Position numbers and translations under genes: made by a program | DNA from: Pseudomonadota bacterium | GTDB taxonomy: Bacteria > Pseudomonadota > Gammaproteobacteria > Burkholderiales > Rhodocyclaceae | Assembly: GCA_018262095.1 (NCBI GenBank) | Contig: JAGTRW010000002.1 | Coordinates: forward strand, 124,001-188,000 | Direction: 5' to 3' | Length of the DNA: 64,000 bases | Shown here: piece by piece, positions 27,001 through 36,606 of the stretch | Layout: each line of letters begins with the position of its first letter | Position numbering within the stretch: position 1 is the stretch's first letter | The notes under the pieces: generated by a model | The model's database searches: none | Told to the model about the DNA's origin: nothing | Seen by the model: the letters and a program-made list of their open reading frames with translations, nothing else

Positions 27001-28002
27001 TCACTTGACCGCAGAGCGCGGTAGACTCGACGATCTGACGAAATCGCGATAGGCCACCATCAACCCGTCAACTAGCGAGGTTTGTCCAGACCAGCCGATG
27101 TGGGCAAGGAGCGAACTATCTAGAAGCTTTCGCGGCGGCCCATCGGGCTTCGTAGCATCGAAGACAACAGCGCCCTCAAAGCCGACGACCTGGCTTACTG
27201 TAGCCGCCAGTTCACTGATAGTTACTTCGTCCCCCACGCCGATATTTACCAGAGGCGGCTCGAACTTTCCAGTTACAGACCCATCGCTGCCAAGCAGTCT
27301 GCAATACTTTTCATCGGGCAGATCCATCAGGAACACGCAGGCGTCAGCCATGTCCTCGCTGTAGAGGAACTCTCGCTTCGGCGTCCCACTTCCCCAGACA
27401 ACAACTTCTTTTGCACCGGACTGTTTTGCCTCATGGAACTTTCGGATCAGCGCCGGGACCACATGGCTGTTTTCCGGATGATAGTTGTCGCCAGGGCCGT
27501 AAAGGTTGGTCGGCATTACCGCAAGATACTTGGTACCGTATTGCCGGTTATAGCTCCAGCACGTTTCGATGCCGGCGATCTTGGCCATAGCGTAGGGACG
27601 ATTGGTCGGTTCGAGCGAGCCGGTGAGCAGGTACTCTTCCTTCATCGGCTGCGGCGCTAGCTTGGGATAGATGCAACTTGAGCCGAGGAACATCAGGCGC
27701 GTGGTATTGTGCTTGTAGCTGGAGTGGATGATGTTGATCTGGATCGCCAGATTGTCGTGGATGAACTCGGCCGGGTAGGTATTGTTCGCATGAATTCCAC
27801 CAACCTTGGCGGCAGCAAGAAAAACGTAGTCCGGCTTCTCCTGAGCGAAGAAGGCCTCGGTGGCCGCCTGATTGGTCAGATCGAGATCGGCGTGAGTCCG
27901 AGTCAGGATGTTGGTGAAGCCTTTCCCCTGAAGATTACGCACGATAGCCGAGCCGACGAGACCGCGGTGGCCAGCGACGTATATTTTGGCGTTCTTGTCC
28001 AT
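27001..28002 (-). CDS. fcl: GDP-L-fucose synthase
   Basis: The start at 28002 ([20 protein letters not shown]) lies 13 bases after the gmd stop; an in-frame extension to 28068 overlaps gmd and is unlikely. The 333-residue protein has [36 protein letters not shown] and [10 protein letters not shown] (YxxxK with the catalytic Ser-Tyr-Lys set), which define GDP-4-keto-6-deoxy-D-mannose 3,5-epimerase-4-reductase. It converts the Gmd product to GDP-L-fucose with NADPH. The two GT11 fucosyltransferases in this locus need that donor. Confidence 0.95.
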   Translation of the reverse strand: MDKNAKIYVAGHRGLVGSAIVRNLQGKGFTNILTRTHADLDLTNQAATEAFFAQEKPDYVFLAAAKVGGIHANNTYPAEFIHDNLAIQINIIHSSYKHNTTRLMFLGSSCIYPKLAPQPMKEEYLLTGSLEPTNRPYAMAKIAGIETCWSYNRQYGTKYLAVMPTNLYGPGDNYHPENSHVVPALIRKFHEAKQSGAKEVVVWGSGTPKREFLYSEDMADACVFLMDLPDEKYCRLLGSDGSVTGKFEPPLVNIGVGDEVTISELAATVSQVVGFEGAVVFDATKPDGPPRKLLDSSLLAHIGWSGQTSLVDGLMVAYRDFVRSSSLPRSAVK

Positions 28003-28015
28003 TGCGACTTTCTTG

Positions 28016-29101
28016 CTACTCGTGATAGTCAAAAGCGGTGTAACCATGCTTTTTGACAAGTTCGTCACGCTCTGCGCTCTTCAAGTCTTCACGCACCATT
28101 TCGCAAACCAGTTCGCTGAAGGTGGTCTTCGGCGTCCAGCCGAGCTTTTCGCGGGCCTTGGTCGGGTCGCCGAGCAGCGTTTCGACTTCAGTCGGGCGAA
28201 AATAGCGCGGGTCGACCTTGACGATGACCTTGCCGTTCTGATCGGTACCGGTTTCTTCGACGCCTTCGCCTTGCCACGTGATCTCGATGCCGAGTTCTCT
28301 GGCGGCGGCATCGACAAACTGGCGAACGCTGTACTGGACGCCGGTGGCAATGACGAAATCGTCGGGCTTGTCCTGCTGCAGCATCAGCCACTGCATTTCG
28401 ACATAATCGCGGGCATGACCCCAGTCTCGCAGCGAGTCCATGTTGCCGAGGTAGAGGCAGTCCTGCAGGTTGAGCTTGATGCGTGCCAACGCACGGGTGA
28501 TCTTGCGCGTGACGAAGGTCTCGCCGCGTAGCGGGCTTTCGTGGTTGAACAGGATACCGTTGCATGCATAAAGGCCATAGGCCTCGCGGTAGTTAACCGT
28601 GATCCAGTAAGCGTACATTTTCGCCACTGCATACGGACTACGCGGGTAAAAGGGAGTTGTTTCCTTCTGCGGAGTTTCCTGAACCAGACCATAGAGTTCG
28701 GAGGTGCTGGCCTGGTAGAAGCGAGTCTTCTTTTCGAGGCCAAGGATGCGTATGGCTTCGAGAATACGCAGGGTGCCAATACCATCGGCATTAGCCGTGT
28801 ATTCGGGCGTATCAAAGCTGACCGCGACGTGGCTCATCGCGGCGAGATTGTATATTTCGTCAGGCTGGACCAACTGGATGATGCGAATCAGGTTGGTCGA
28901 ATCGGTGAGGTCGCCGAAGTGCAGAACGAAGTTCTTGTTGTCGACGTGTGGATCCTGGTAGAGGTGATCTATGCGGTCGGTATTGAACAGCGACGAACGG
29001 CGCTTGACGCCGTGCACGACGTACCCCTTTTTGAGCAGAAACTCAGCCAAGTACGCGCCGTCCTGGCCAGTTATTCCCGTAATAAGCGCAGTTTTAATCA
29101 T
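28016..29101 (-). CDS. gmd: GDP-mannose 4,6-dehydratase
   Basis: A 361-residue protein starting [20 protein letters not shown], with [38 protein letters not shown] and [14 protein letters not shown], the standard GMD blocks including Thr/Ser, Glu, Tyr and Lys catalytic residues. It dehydrates GDP-mannose to GDP-4-keto-6-deoxymannose, which Fcl turns into GDP-L-fucose. This gene has distinctly higher GC than its left-hand neighbours, similar to the core genome. It is 154 bases downstream of the MarR_EPS regulator on the same strand and could be under its control. Confidence 0.96.
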   Translation of the reverse strand: MIKTALITGITGQDGAYLAEFLLKKGYVVHGVKRRSSLFNTDRIDHLYQDPHVDNKNFVLHFGDLTDSTNLIRIIQLVQPDEIYNLAAMSHVAVSFDTPEYTANADGIGTLRILEAIRILGLEKKTRFYQASTSELYGLVQETPQKETTPFYPRSPYAVAKMYAYWITVNYREAYGLYACNGILFNHESPLRGETFVTRKITRALARIKLNLQDCLYLGNMDSLRDWGHARDYVEMQWLMLQQDKPDDFVIATGVQYSVRQFVDAAARELGIEITWQGEGVEETGTDQNGKVIVKVDPRYFRPTEVETLLGDPTKAREKLGWTPKTTFSELVCEMVREDLKSAERDELVKKHGYTAFDYHE

Positions 29102-29255
29102 GTTCTACCTACCGTAATTGTTATCAAAACGAAGAATATCATCCGCGCCTAGGCTGTCGACACTCTTATTGCCCCTTACACGCGCTTTCTGGCGCGGCGT
29201 GGCATATATAAAGAGCTGACCTCATCAGCCGGATCTTTGCTCATCGTGCTCAATA

Positions 29256-29669
29256 TCACTTCGCATCCCTAATGGCAAGCTGATGAGCCAAGGACGTAGC
29301 TTGGGCAAAGGACTCACCCGATCCAAAAGTCAGCACTTCCTGTCGCAAGGCTTCGATCTCTTGCTGCAATTCGCCATACTCACGCATTTTATTCTGGAGA
29401 AAGCTGACCGTAACCAAGGCCTTCTCTTCAATACCGCGGGGTGTCAACAAATAAGCGTAGGCGAGTTTGTTGTTTGCCCTGCGGAAATTGTTGATCTTGA
29501 CCAGTCCCTTCTCAATCAGGGCACTCATGCAGTAATTCGCTTTGCCGACGCTAACGCCCAGACGAGACGCCACATCGCGCTGACTGATTTGCGGCTCTTC
29601 CGCAAGAAGCTTCAATAGTTTGTAACGGAGGTCTTCGTTCAACACGACAGGCAACTCACATGCGTTCAA
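29256..29669 (-). CDS. MarR family EPS-associated transcriptional regulator
   Basis: A winged-helix protein of up to 137 residues: RYKLLKLLAEEPQISQRDVA then SRLGVSVGKANYCMSALIEK (recognition helix) and KGLVKINNFRRANNKLAYAY (wing), followed by LLTPRGIEEKA and a C-terminal coiled coil. This matches the small MarR-like family found next to exopolysaccharide clusters in betaproteobacteria. The frame can begin with a TTG at 29669, but that codon lies within a palindrome just after the -10. A start at GTG 29645 or the following TTG is more likely and would give about 129 residues. It probably regulates itself and the adjoining polysaccharide genes. Confidence 0.85.
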   Translation of the reverse strand: MNACELPVVLNEDLRYKLLKLLAEEPQISQRDVASRLGVSVGKANYCMSALIEKGLVKINNFRRANNKLAYAYLLTPRGIEEKALVTVSFLQNKMREYGELQQEIEALRQEVLTFGSGESFAQATSLAHQLAIRDAK

Positions 29670-29686
29670 CAGTTGAACGAATTATA
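29663..29686 (-). promoter_or_regulatory. promoter -10 and palindromic operator of the MarR_EPS gene
   Basis: A perfect TATAAT stands at 29686-29681 on the minus strand. The hexamer 17 bases upstream is only TTCTGA, a weak -35. Directly after the -10 comes a perfect inverted repeat, CGTTCAAC (29663-29670) and GTTGAACG (29672-29679) around one base. The expected transcription start is inside the palindrome, so a bound dimer would block initiation. Autoregulation by the MarR-type product is the natural reading. Confidence 0.65.
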
Positions 29687-29870
29687 CCCAAGAAGCGCCA
29701 TATTCAGAACCGACAAATTGAGAACCGGGGAAATTTCCGCAATACCCGTGGCGCTCTTTGTTTAGTTGTCTCGAACATACCTTGCTTCGAAACCGTCACT
29801 TTGCTAAAAGGCCACGGACTGAAGGCCTCGAAAAAAAGCCCCTTCGCCACCAAACACCTTGGCCGCTCGG

Positions 29871-30791
29871 TCAGCAGCGCACATTGCTTAATGCAAAGAC
29901 CTTGTCGCGCAACAATCCCTTCAGATATTGACCATAACCTGACTTGGCAAGCATCTGCGCCATTTTTTCCAGCTGCGCGTCATCGATCCAGCCGCTGCGC
30001 CAAGCAATTTCCTCGGGGCAGGCGACTTTGAGTCCCTGCCGATTCTCAATAGTGTGGATGAACTGACTGGCTTCGAGCATCGACTCATGCGTTCCGGTGT
30101 CGAGCCAGGCATAACCGCGCCCCATGGTCTTGACGCTCAGATTGCCCTGTTCAAGATAAAGGCGGTTGAGGTCAGTAATTTCGAGTTCTCCGCGAGCCGA
30201 AGGCCTGACGGTTTTCGCCAGATCAACCACGTGCTTGTCGTAGAAGTAGAGCCCCGTGACGGCATAGCGCGACTTGGGGGCTTGCGGCTTTTCCTCAAGG
30301 CTGACCGCACGCCCCTGGGCGTTGAACTCGACCACGCCGTAGCGCTCTGGATCATTTACTGCATAGGCGAAGACGGTCGCCCCGTCCTGTTTGCTCGATG
30401 CGTCCTGCAGCAAACCGGCAAAATCGTGACCGTAGAAAATGTTGTCGCCAAGCACCAGCGCCGACGAGTCTTTACCGACAAATTGCTCGCCAATCAAAAA
30501 AGCCTGGGCAAGCCCGTCGGGCGAGGGCTGTACAGCATAACTGACGTTGATCCCCCACTGACTGCCGTCACCGAGCAATTGCTCGAAACGCGGCGTATCC
30601 TGCGGCGTCGAAATCACCAGAACATCGCGTATTCCCGCCAGCAGCAAGGTACTCAGCGGATAATAGATCATCGGCTTGTCGAAGATCGGCAGCAATTGCT
30701 TTGAAACCACCTGTGTCGCCGGATAGAGCCGGGAGCCCGAGCCACCGGCAAGGATGATGCCTTTACGGTTTTCCGTAGGAGTGTGAATCAT
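29871..30791 (-). CDS. rmlA: glucose-1-phosphate thymidylyltransferase
   Basis: The 306-residue product opens [18 protein letters not shown] and continues [20 protein letters not shown], the nucleotidyltransferase signature of RmlA/RfbA, then [11 protein letters not shown] and [14 protein letters not shown]. It makes dTDP-glucose, the substrate of RmlB (34365-35432). In most relatives rmlB-rmlD-rmlA-rmlC are adjacent. Here the mannose genes manC and phosphomannomutase lie between rmlB/rmlD' and rmlA, and no rmlC is seen on either side. Start at the first ATG, ahead of the conserved N-terminus by about nine residues. Confidence 0.95.
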   Translation of the reverse strand: MIHTPTENRKGIILAGGSGSRLYPATQVVSKQLLPIFDKPMIYYPLSTLLLAGIRDVLVISTPQDTPRFEQLLGDGSQWGINVSYAVQPSPDGLAQAFLIGEQFVGKDSSALVLGDNIFYGHDFAGLLQDASSKQDGATVFAYAVNDPERYGVVEFNAQGRAVSLEEKPQAPKSRYAVTGLYFYDKHVVDLAKTVRPSARGELEITDLNRLYLEQGNLSVKTMGRGYAWLDTGTHESMLEASQFIHTIENRQGLKVACPEEIAWRSGWIDDAQLEKMAQMLAKSGYGQYLKGLLRDKVFALSNVRC

Positions 30792-30892
30792 GTTGTGCTT
30801 TCAGTTTCAGGTTTTCGGTGCCGGCGCGTTACTCTGATAAAGATTCGATTGCGAATGGTTTAGCAGTAACGAGCGCCCGACATGAGCCTTTC

Positions 30893-32368
30893 CTAAGCAA
30901 CTCCGCTTGGACGACCATAGATATCCTCAAAACGAACTATGTCGTCTTCCCCAAGATAAGCACCGCTTTGCACTTCGATCATGACCAGCGGCAAAATGCC
31001 GGGGTTTTCCAGGCGATGCTGGTAGCCTGCAGGAATGTACGTTGATTCGTTGGTATTGACGAACAATTCGTGCTCCCCATTGACCACCCGCGCCATTCCG
31101 CTCACAACGATCCAGTGTTCGCTGCGATGGTAGTGCATTTGCAGGCTGAGGCTCGCACCGGGTTTGACCTCGATGCGCTTGATTTTGAAATTCGCCCCGG
31201 TTTCCAGCACGGTATAAGTACCCCAAGGTCGGGAGACCTCGCGATGCAGCTTGTGCGCCTCATGGCCTCTGGCCTTGAGGCTGGCATAGAGGAACTTGAC
31301 GTCCTGAACACGACTGCGCTCAGCAACCAACAGGGCGTCCGGTGTGTCAATCACAATCAGGTTATTAACGCCAACGGCACCTATCAAGCGTTCGCCGCTC
31401 TTGAGAAAGCAGTTGCTGACGTCGTGCAACACGGTCTCGCCTTCGATGCGATTACCCCGCCCGTCAGGCTCGATCAGATCGCCCAAGGCGTCCCATGAAC
31501 CAATATCGCTCCAACCGATACTGCAAGGAACGACGGCGACACAGCGTGATTTCTCCATGACAGCAAAGTCGATTGAATTGTCCGGCACATCAGAGAAGCT
31601 CGCCGGGTCGAGCAGAACCTGTGCGAATCCCTCACCCTCGGCCTTGCTTGATCGGCCGACGCAGACGCGAGTTGCCGCCAGAATTTCCGGGCAGTGTTGT
31701 TCCATCTCGCGCAGCAGGGTTCCCGCAGCGAAGCAAAACATACCAGAGTTCCATTGGTAGCTGCCAGAGGCGACGTATTCCGTGGCCTTTTCAAGATTGG
31801 GCTTTTCGACGAACCTTAGCGCGGGGTATCCCACCACCGAGCCTTCGACCGAGAGAATCGGAGCCTTCATGTCGGCCTCGATGTAGCCGTAGGCAGTCTC
31901 GGGCGCCTCAGGTTTGATGCCAAAAGTCACCAACTTGCCTTGCCGAGCCAATTGGGTCGCGCTGGCAACAGCTTGCGCGAATGCCGCCTGATCACTGATC
32001 AGATGGTCGGCCGCCAAAACCAGCATCAGCGCATCTTCTCCATGTTTTTCTGAAATATTGATCGCAGCAGCGGCAATCGCCGGCGCAGTATTGCGGCCGA
32101 AGGGCTCCAAAACATAGCTATTGGCGTGAACGCCAGGGAGCACGTCTGATACCTGGCTATATTCATCCTGCGTTTTGAAAAAAAGATCGCGGTTGGCCAC
32201 GGTCAGAACCTCGGCCACGTCAAGCAACGCCGCACCGCGCAACCATGCCTTTTGCAGAAGACTTTGGCCGTCTGCCAGACGAATAAACGGTTTCGGATGC
32301 AACTCTCTGGAAACCGGCCATAGTCTTGAGCCGGCGCCGCCGCAGAGGATTGTAGGGATGAGCTTCAT
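30893..32368 (-). CDS. manC: mannose-1-phosphate guanylyltransferase / mannose-6-phosphate isomerase
   Basis: A 491-residue bifunctional enzyme. Residues 1 to about 340 are the guanylyltransferase, with LCGGAGSRLWPVSRELHPKP and FVEKPNLEKATEYV. The C-terminal part is the type II isomerase cupin, with SRPWGTYTVLETG, KRIEVKPGASLSLQMHYHRSEHW (metal-binding His pair) and ENPGILPLVMIEVQSG. It interconverts fructose-6-P and mannose-6-P and makes GDP-mannose from mannose-1-P. A promoter-like sequence precedes it at 32445-32474. The genes before and after are phosphomannomutase and rmlA. Confidence 0.95.
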   Translation of the reverse strand: MKLIPTILCGGAGSRLWPVSRELHPKPFIRLADGQSLLQKAWLRGAALLDVAEVLTVANRDLFFKTQDEYSQVSDVLPGVHANSYVLEPFGRNTAPAIAAAAINISEKHGEDALMLVLAADHLISDQAAFAQAVASATQLARQGKLVTFGIKPEAPETAYGYIEADMKAPILSVEGSVVGYPALRFVEKPNLEKATEYVASGSYQWNSGMFCFAAGTLLREMEQHCPEILAATRVCVGRSSKAEGEGFAQVLLDPASFSDVPDNSIDFAVMEKSRCVAVVPCSIGWSDIGSWDALGDLIEPDGRGNRIEGETVLHDVSNCFLKSGERLIGAVGVNNLIVIDTPDALLVAERSRVQDVKFLYASLKARGHEAHKLHREVSRPWGTYTVLETGANFKIKRIEVKPGASLSLQMHYHRSEHWIVVSGMARVVNGEHELFVNTNESTYIPAGYQHRLENPGILPLVMIEVQSGAYLGEDDIVRFEDIYGRPSGVA

Positions 32369-32444
32369 GATTTGCCTTGAGTATTATTTGAGTTCGCTCT
32401 GGCTAATTGCGTGAAGGACTTTTAGCCAAGAAACATAGACCGAG

Positions 32445-32474
32445 ATTTTAACCAGAATGAACCGCCGAGGTCAA
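32445..32474 (-). promoter_or_regulatory. candidate sigma-70 promoter of manC
   Basis: On the minus strand TTGACC (32474-32469) is followed after 18 bases by TAAAAT (32450-32445), each one or two positions from consensus. The pair lies about 80 bases before the manC ATG in the 196-base gap after the phosphomannomutase gene. It would allow manC-rmlA expression independent of the upstream genes. Confidence 0.5.
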
Positions 32475-32564
32475 TTTTTTCAATAAAACAATGCGTTGCA
32501 GCGCTTTCATGATAACAACCCGGGGTTCAGGCGAGCGAGAATTTTCGACTCGCAGTTGCCTGAC

Positions 32565-34016
32565 CTATAAAGTTCTCTCTTGCATACGGCGCAAACTGCC
32601 CTGCACCAGAAATTCGGCTCGTTCCTGGCTTGCGGCCTCGGCATAGCAACGCAATTCCGGCGCATTTCCCGAGGGGCGGAAATGGACAATTTCATTGTTT
32701 TCAAGAAGGATTCTCACTCCATCGGTCTGATCGAGGCCGACGGGCTTCCCACACAGGTTGCCCAGCAGGCTTTCAATCGCAAAACTTGATGTGGCGAGCT
32801 CGGCGAGAATCGTGCGGCTCGCTTCGGTCGGAAAGTTCTGCAGGCGATCACTTGCGGTGTAACGCGGCGGCAATCTTGCCAGTAACGCCGAAAGCGGGTC
32901 GCCATTGTCTCTGGCCATCGAAAGCAGGCAGAGGATGGGCAACACGGCGTCCCGGGTCAACAACGGACCTAACACTTGCCCGCCCTTTTCCATCGCCGAC
33001 CCCACCAAGAATCCGCCGTTCGGCTCAAATCCAACTACGAATTTCTTACCTGCTGCATCGAGCAAGGACTCGATCGCCTCAATCACATAGGGGGAACCAA
33101 TACGCGTTCTGCTTACCTTCGGGAATGAGCCGCACAGTTCAACTGCGGTATTGCAACTGACCGTAGTAGCTACCGCCTCGGCCCCTAGGTACTGCGCACA
33201 AAGGATTCCTGCAATATCACCGCGCAACCACTGGCCTCGCTCATCGCCAAGCAAGGGTCGATCACCATCGCCGTCGGTGGAGAGGATGGCATCAAACTGA
33301 TATTGCTCTGCCCAACGCTTCGCTTGCTGAACATCGGCATCGCTTACCGCCTCGGTGTCGATCGGAACAAATTCGTCAGTTCGCCCGAGGGAGATGACTT
33401 CCGCGCCGAGCCGTTCGAGAATCTCCCGCAGTAAATCGCGCGCGACGCTGGAGTGTTCGTAAAACCCGAGACGCATTCCCGCCAGGCCTTTGGGCGGGAA
33501 AAATCGGAGATAGCGTTCGACATAGCCTTGATATGCGCATCGATTGACCTCGGGCAGTTTGATCGCCAGCCCTTCTGTGGGAACAGCCACCACCGCGTGG
33601 CTGATGTTGGTCTCATCGGCCTTGGTGATTTCGCCCACAATGCTGTAAAACTTGATCCCATTCCGGTCAAACGGAATGTGGCTGCCAGTGACCATGATCG
33701 CTGGAACGCCTTCCGTCTGTGCATAATAGGCCAACGCAGGAGTGGGTATGGCGCCGCAGAAATCCACGCCCAACCCCGCGTGCCGAATGGCGGCTGCGCA
33801 AGCTGCAGCAATTTCCGGGCTACTCGGGCGCAGATCCATCGCCAAAGCGACTCGACCGGGACCGGCAGAAATCGCTTGCAGGAAGGCCGAAGTATAGGCA
33901 AAGCACACTTCGCTCGTCATATCAGAGACCAGGCCACGTGCTCCGCTTGTACCAAAACGTACGCCACTGGAGTCCATCAGGTCCTGTATGGCAATAAGTC
34001 GTTCAGTCGATTTCAT
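32565..34016 (-). CDS. manB: phosphomannomutase (alpha-D-phosphohexomutase family)
   Basis: A 483-residue protein. The N-terminus has SSGVRFGTSGARGLVSDM, the active-site phosphoserine loop is IMVTGSHIPFDRNGIKFY (usual TASHNP replaced by TGSHIP, a known variant), the metal loop is STDGDGDRPLL and the sugar-binding loop is GFEPNGGFLVG. These are the four signature loops of phosphohexomutases in order. Neighbouring manC suggests mannose-6-P to mannose-1-P conversion. The gene begins shortly after the truncated rmlD and appears to have been inserted into the rml gene group. Confidence 0.85.
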   Translation of the reverse strand: MKSTERLIAIQDLMDSSGVRFGTSGARGLVSDMTSEVCFAYTSAFLQAISAGPGRVALAMDLRPSSPEIAAACAAAIRHAGLGVDFCGAIPTPALAYYAQTEGVPAIMVTGSHIPFDRNGIKFYSIVGEITKADETNISHAVVAVPTEGLAIKLPEVNRCAYQGYVERYLRFFPPKGLAGMRLGFYEHSSVARDLLREILERLGAEVISLGRTDEFVPIDTEAVSDADVQQAKRWAEQYQFDAILSTDGDGDRPLLGDERGQWLRGDIAGILCAQYLGAEAVATTVSCNTAVELCGSFPKVSRTRIGSPYVIEAIESLLDAAGKKFVVGFEPNGGFLVGSAMEKGGQVLGPLLTRDAVLPILCLLSMARDNGDPLSALLARLPPRYTASDRLQNFPTEASRTILAELATSSFAIESLLGNLCGKPVGLDQTDGVRILLENNEIVHFRPSGNAPELRCYAEAASQERAEFLVQGSLRRMQERTL

Positions 34017-34191
34017 TGGTTTTCTCGTTGATGTGCCGTTATTAAGCGTGTCGAAGCAGACTCCGACATCAATCCATTTCCAGCTAGGCGGCGCCCCACT
34101 GCGGACAATCGCCGAACGCGCTGATCATCCGGAGCCGGATCAGCCCTATCGCTTGGCGCCTCGTGTTAACACACCGGGCGCCCCCGCTTTA

Positions 34192-34368
34192 TTACACAAG
34201 CCTGATGCAACTCAACTTGCCGCACTCAAGCGTGACAAGCAAATGCGCGTTGTCGGGCCAGTGCCGTCTGGCGAGCTGATTTTCCTCGGCAACCTCACCC
34301 AGTGGTGCCAGGCTGCGCTGCAGTTCCCCGCCGACTTGACCGCCTTTGCCAAACAACAGGACCTTCAT
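34192..34368 (-). pseudogene. rmlD: truncated dTDP-4-dehydrorhamnose reductase (rmlD) fragment
   Basis: The frame starts in an ATGA overlap with the rmlB stop and reads [20 protein letters not shown] then APLGEV, the exact type of N-terminus found in RmlD. After about 26 codons similarity stops abruptly; the rest of the frame (to TAA at 34192) has an unrelated sequence, and the next gene is phosphomannomutase. No other RmlD motif occurs before 34016. About 90% of the gene is gone, so this is a deletion/insertion junction. The rhamnose reductase would have to be encoded elsewhere. Confidence 0.8.
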
Positions 34369-35432
34369 TCGCTGCGTTTCCCGTAGTTCTTCTCGACCCA
34401 TTCGCGGTAGGCCCCGGATTGCACGTTGCTGATCCATTGCTGATGCTCGAGATACCAATCGACGGTCTTGCTGATACCGCTGGCGAAGGTTTCCGCCGGC
34501 CGCCAGCCGAGTCCGCTCTCGATCTTGGCGGCGTCAATGGCGTAGCGACGGTCATGGCCGGGACGATCGGTGACGTAGGTGATCTGCTGGCGATAAGGCA
34601 GGCCATCGGCGCGCGGGCGCCGTTGATCAAGCAGGTCGCAGACGGCGTGCACGATGTCGAGATTCGGCTTTTCGTTGTTCCCGCCGATGTTGTAGGTCTC
34701 GCCTAAACGCCCGCCAGCAAGGACGCAACGGATCGCCGAGCAATGATCGGTGACGTACAGCCAGTCGCGAACCTGCTGGCCGTCACCATAGATCGGCAGC
34801 GGCTTGCCGGCCAGCGCATTGGCGATGATCAACGGGATCAGCTTTTCGGGGAACTGGTAAGGCCCATAGTTGTTCGAACAGTTGGTGGTCAGGACTGGCA
34901 ACCCGTAGGTGTGATGGTAGGCGCGCACCAAATGGTCGGACGCCGCCTTGGACGCCGAGTACGGACTATTGGGCTCGTAGCGGTTGCTTTCGCTGAACGC
35001 CGGATCGGTGGCGGATAGCGAACCGTAGACCTCGTCGGTCGAGACGTGCAGGAAGCGGAACGCCGCCTTCTCCACATCGCCCATCGAGGCGAAATAGGCA
35101 CGGACGCTTTCGAGCAGCGTGAAAGTCCCGACGATATTGGTCTGAATGAACTCGCCTGGGCCATGAATCGAGCGATCGACGTGGCTCTCGGCGGCGAAAT
35201 TGATCACCGCACGCGGCCGATGCCTAGCGAGCAGCGCGTCTACCAATGCCCGATCGCCGAAATCGCCCTGCACGAATGCATAGCGGGGATCGCCGGTGAG
35301 TCCGCAGAGGTTTTCGAGGTTGCCGGCGTAGGTCAGCTTGTCGAGATTGAGCACCGGCTCGTCGCTCTCACGCAGCCAGTCGAGGATGAAATTGGCCCCA
35401 ATGAAGCCCGCACCGCCGGTTACCAGAATCAA
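34365..35432 (-). CDS. rmlB: dTDP-glucose 4,6-dehydratase
   Basis: The 355-residue product has the N-terminal [47 protein letters not shown] (Thr-Asp-Glu catalytic set) and [20 protein letters not shown] (YxxxK), diagnostic of RmlB. It produces dTDP-4-keto-6-deoxyglucose from dTDP-glucose using bound NAD+. Its stop overlaps the start of the remnant rmlD, so the original operon was rmlB-rmlD. It has high GC like the core genome, and is the first gene of the minus-strand polysaccharide block. Confidence 0.95.
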   Translation of the reverse strand: MILVTGGAGFIGANFILDWLRESDEPVLNLDKLTYAGNLENLCGLTGDPRYAFVQGDFGDRALVDALLARHRPRAVINFAAESHVDRSIHGPGEFIQTNIVGTFTLLESVRAYFASMGDVEKAAFRFLHVSTDEVYGSLSATDPAFSESNRYEPNSPYSASKAASDHLVRAYHHTYGLPVLTTNCSNNYGPYQFPEKLIPLIIANALAGKPLPIYGDGQQVRDWLYVTDHCSAIRCVLAGGRLGETYNIGGNNEKPNLDIVHAVCDLLDQRRPRADGLPYRQQITYVTDRPGHDRRYAIDAAKIESGLGWRPAETFASGISKTVDWYLEHQQWISNVQSGAYREWVEKNYGKRSE

Positions 35433-35632
35433 GATTTGCCCTTTCGATGGTGGTTGAAGATCGAGACGCCGCCAGCTGCCGCATTCTCAACTGATGACGA
35501 CTTTTCTGCCTGTCGTCATTTTACCCGCCGATGCGAATTCTGTTGTTCAAATGTGGAAACCCTGTTTTCTGGGCGCCTACAGCTTTACCCTCGCGCCGCC
35601 TTTGGCGCAGCAAAGCAGCGCTTCCACACGCG
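35433..35632. other. intergenic region, upstream of rmlB
   Basis: About 200 bases without a supportable gene. It must hold the rmlB promoter (minus strand); a TAAAAT hexamer is visible near 35516-35521 on the minus strand but without a well-spaced -35. This is the right-hand edge of the polysaccharide locus. Confidence 0.45.
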
Positions 35633-36478
35633 CTAATCGTTTCGCACGCGATAAAAACTCGCGAAGCGCGGAATTCCACGGCTATTGAGTTCGCGGTAAC
35701 GAAAGGTGACGAGGGTACCGATCGGCGGCGGATCGCGGCGATCGGCTTCGCTCAAGCCTGTACCAAGCAGAAACTCGACGCCATCGGCGCTACGCACGCG
35801 CAGCGCGCCGAGCATTCCGGCATATTTGCCGCGGCCCGGCTGGTAGCCGACCACCATGGCCTCGGCGTCATGCCAGAGTTTCATCTTGAGCAGGACGTCG
35901 CTGCGGCCCGTAGTGTAGAGCGCGTCGGCACGGTGCAGCATCAGCCCCTCGCCTCCAAGCTTGAGGATTTCATCGAGCTTATTCGCGAGCGCCTCGCGGC
36001 TGGCCAACTCGAACTGCTCGACCGCCTGCAGCCAGCGCACACCGCTTGCGGCAACGATGGCCTTGAGCGCCTGCGCGCGCTCGCGAAAACTGCCTGGCGC
36101 CTGCGGCAACTCGAAGACCAGATAGCGCACCTGACGCCACTGCCCGTCATCCGGCGTTTGCCGGCGCACGGTCGCTGAGAGTTGGTCGAACTTCCCGCGG
36201 GCTATCCACAATTCGCCATCGAGCGCGTGTGGCGGGAAGTTTTCGGTGAACCAGCGCGGCGAGTTGATGATATTGCCCGAGCGTGTACGCAGCGCCTGCC
36301 CGTCCCACAAGGCACGCACGCCATCGATCTTTTCGCTGATCAGATAGAGCGCGACGTCGGCCTGCCCCTGCTCGATTCCGGCGAGCAGCAAAGGCGGCGG
36401 TTCGCTGGCCGGCACAGACAGCGCAGGAGCGAACATCGCCGCCAGAAACAGCGCTTGAACGACAGGATTTAATCGCAT
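35633..36478 (-). CDS. periplasmic ATP-dependent DNA ligase (LigE-like)
   Basis: The start is fixed by AGGAGGT six bases before the ATG. The 281-residue protein begins with a cleavable signal peptide (hydrophobic to about residue 22, PALSVPASE). The nucleotidyltransferase motif I is LISEKIDGVRALWDG, with Lys as the adenylation site. Further motifs are LDGELW (III), GGEGLMLHRADALY (IV) and LLKMKLWHDAEAMVVGY (V), followed by a short OB domain. Minimal ligases with export signals occur in many proteobacteria and are thought to join DNA in the periplasm, for example during natural transformation. It has no DNA-binding extension. Confidence 0.9.
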   Translation of the reverse strand: MRLNPVVQALFLAAMFAPALSVPASEPPPLLLAGIEQGQADVALYLISEKIDGVRALWDGQALRTRSGNIINSPRWFTENFPPHALDGELWIARGKFDQLSATVRRQTPDDGQWRQVRYLVFELPQAPGSFRERAQALKAIVAASGVRWLQAVEQFELASREALANKLDEILKLGGEGLMLHRADALYTTGRSDVLLKMKLWHDAEAMVVGYQPGRGKYAGMLGALRVRSADGVEFLLGTGLSEADRRDPPPIGTLVTFRYRELNSRGIPRFASFYRVRND

Positions 36479-36606
36479 CGAGGCACCTCCTGGTGAAAGC
36501 CTCCCGCAAGGGGACTTGAGCCATGGCCCGAGGCCACGTCGTAGGCCCTTTCACCTGCGGGGCGCAGCTTGGCTGGGCGATTACCCGAATACCACGTACT
36601 TTCTCG

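Noticed and set aside
29670-29870. Remnant of rmlC between rmlA and the regulator
   Set aside because: No RmlC-like sequence found in any frame of this 200-base gap.
35531-35640. Plus-strand MRILLFK... resembling the start of waaC, as a possible heptosyltransferase remnant
   Set aside because: Similarity ends after about seven residues and MRILL is a common start; no later motif is present.
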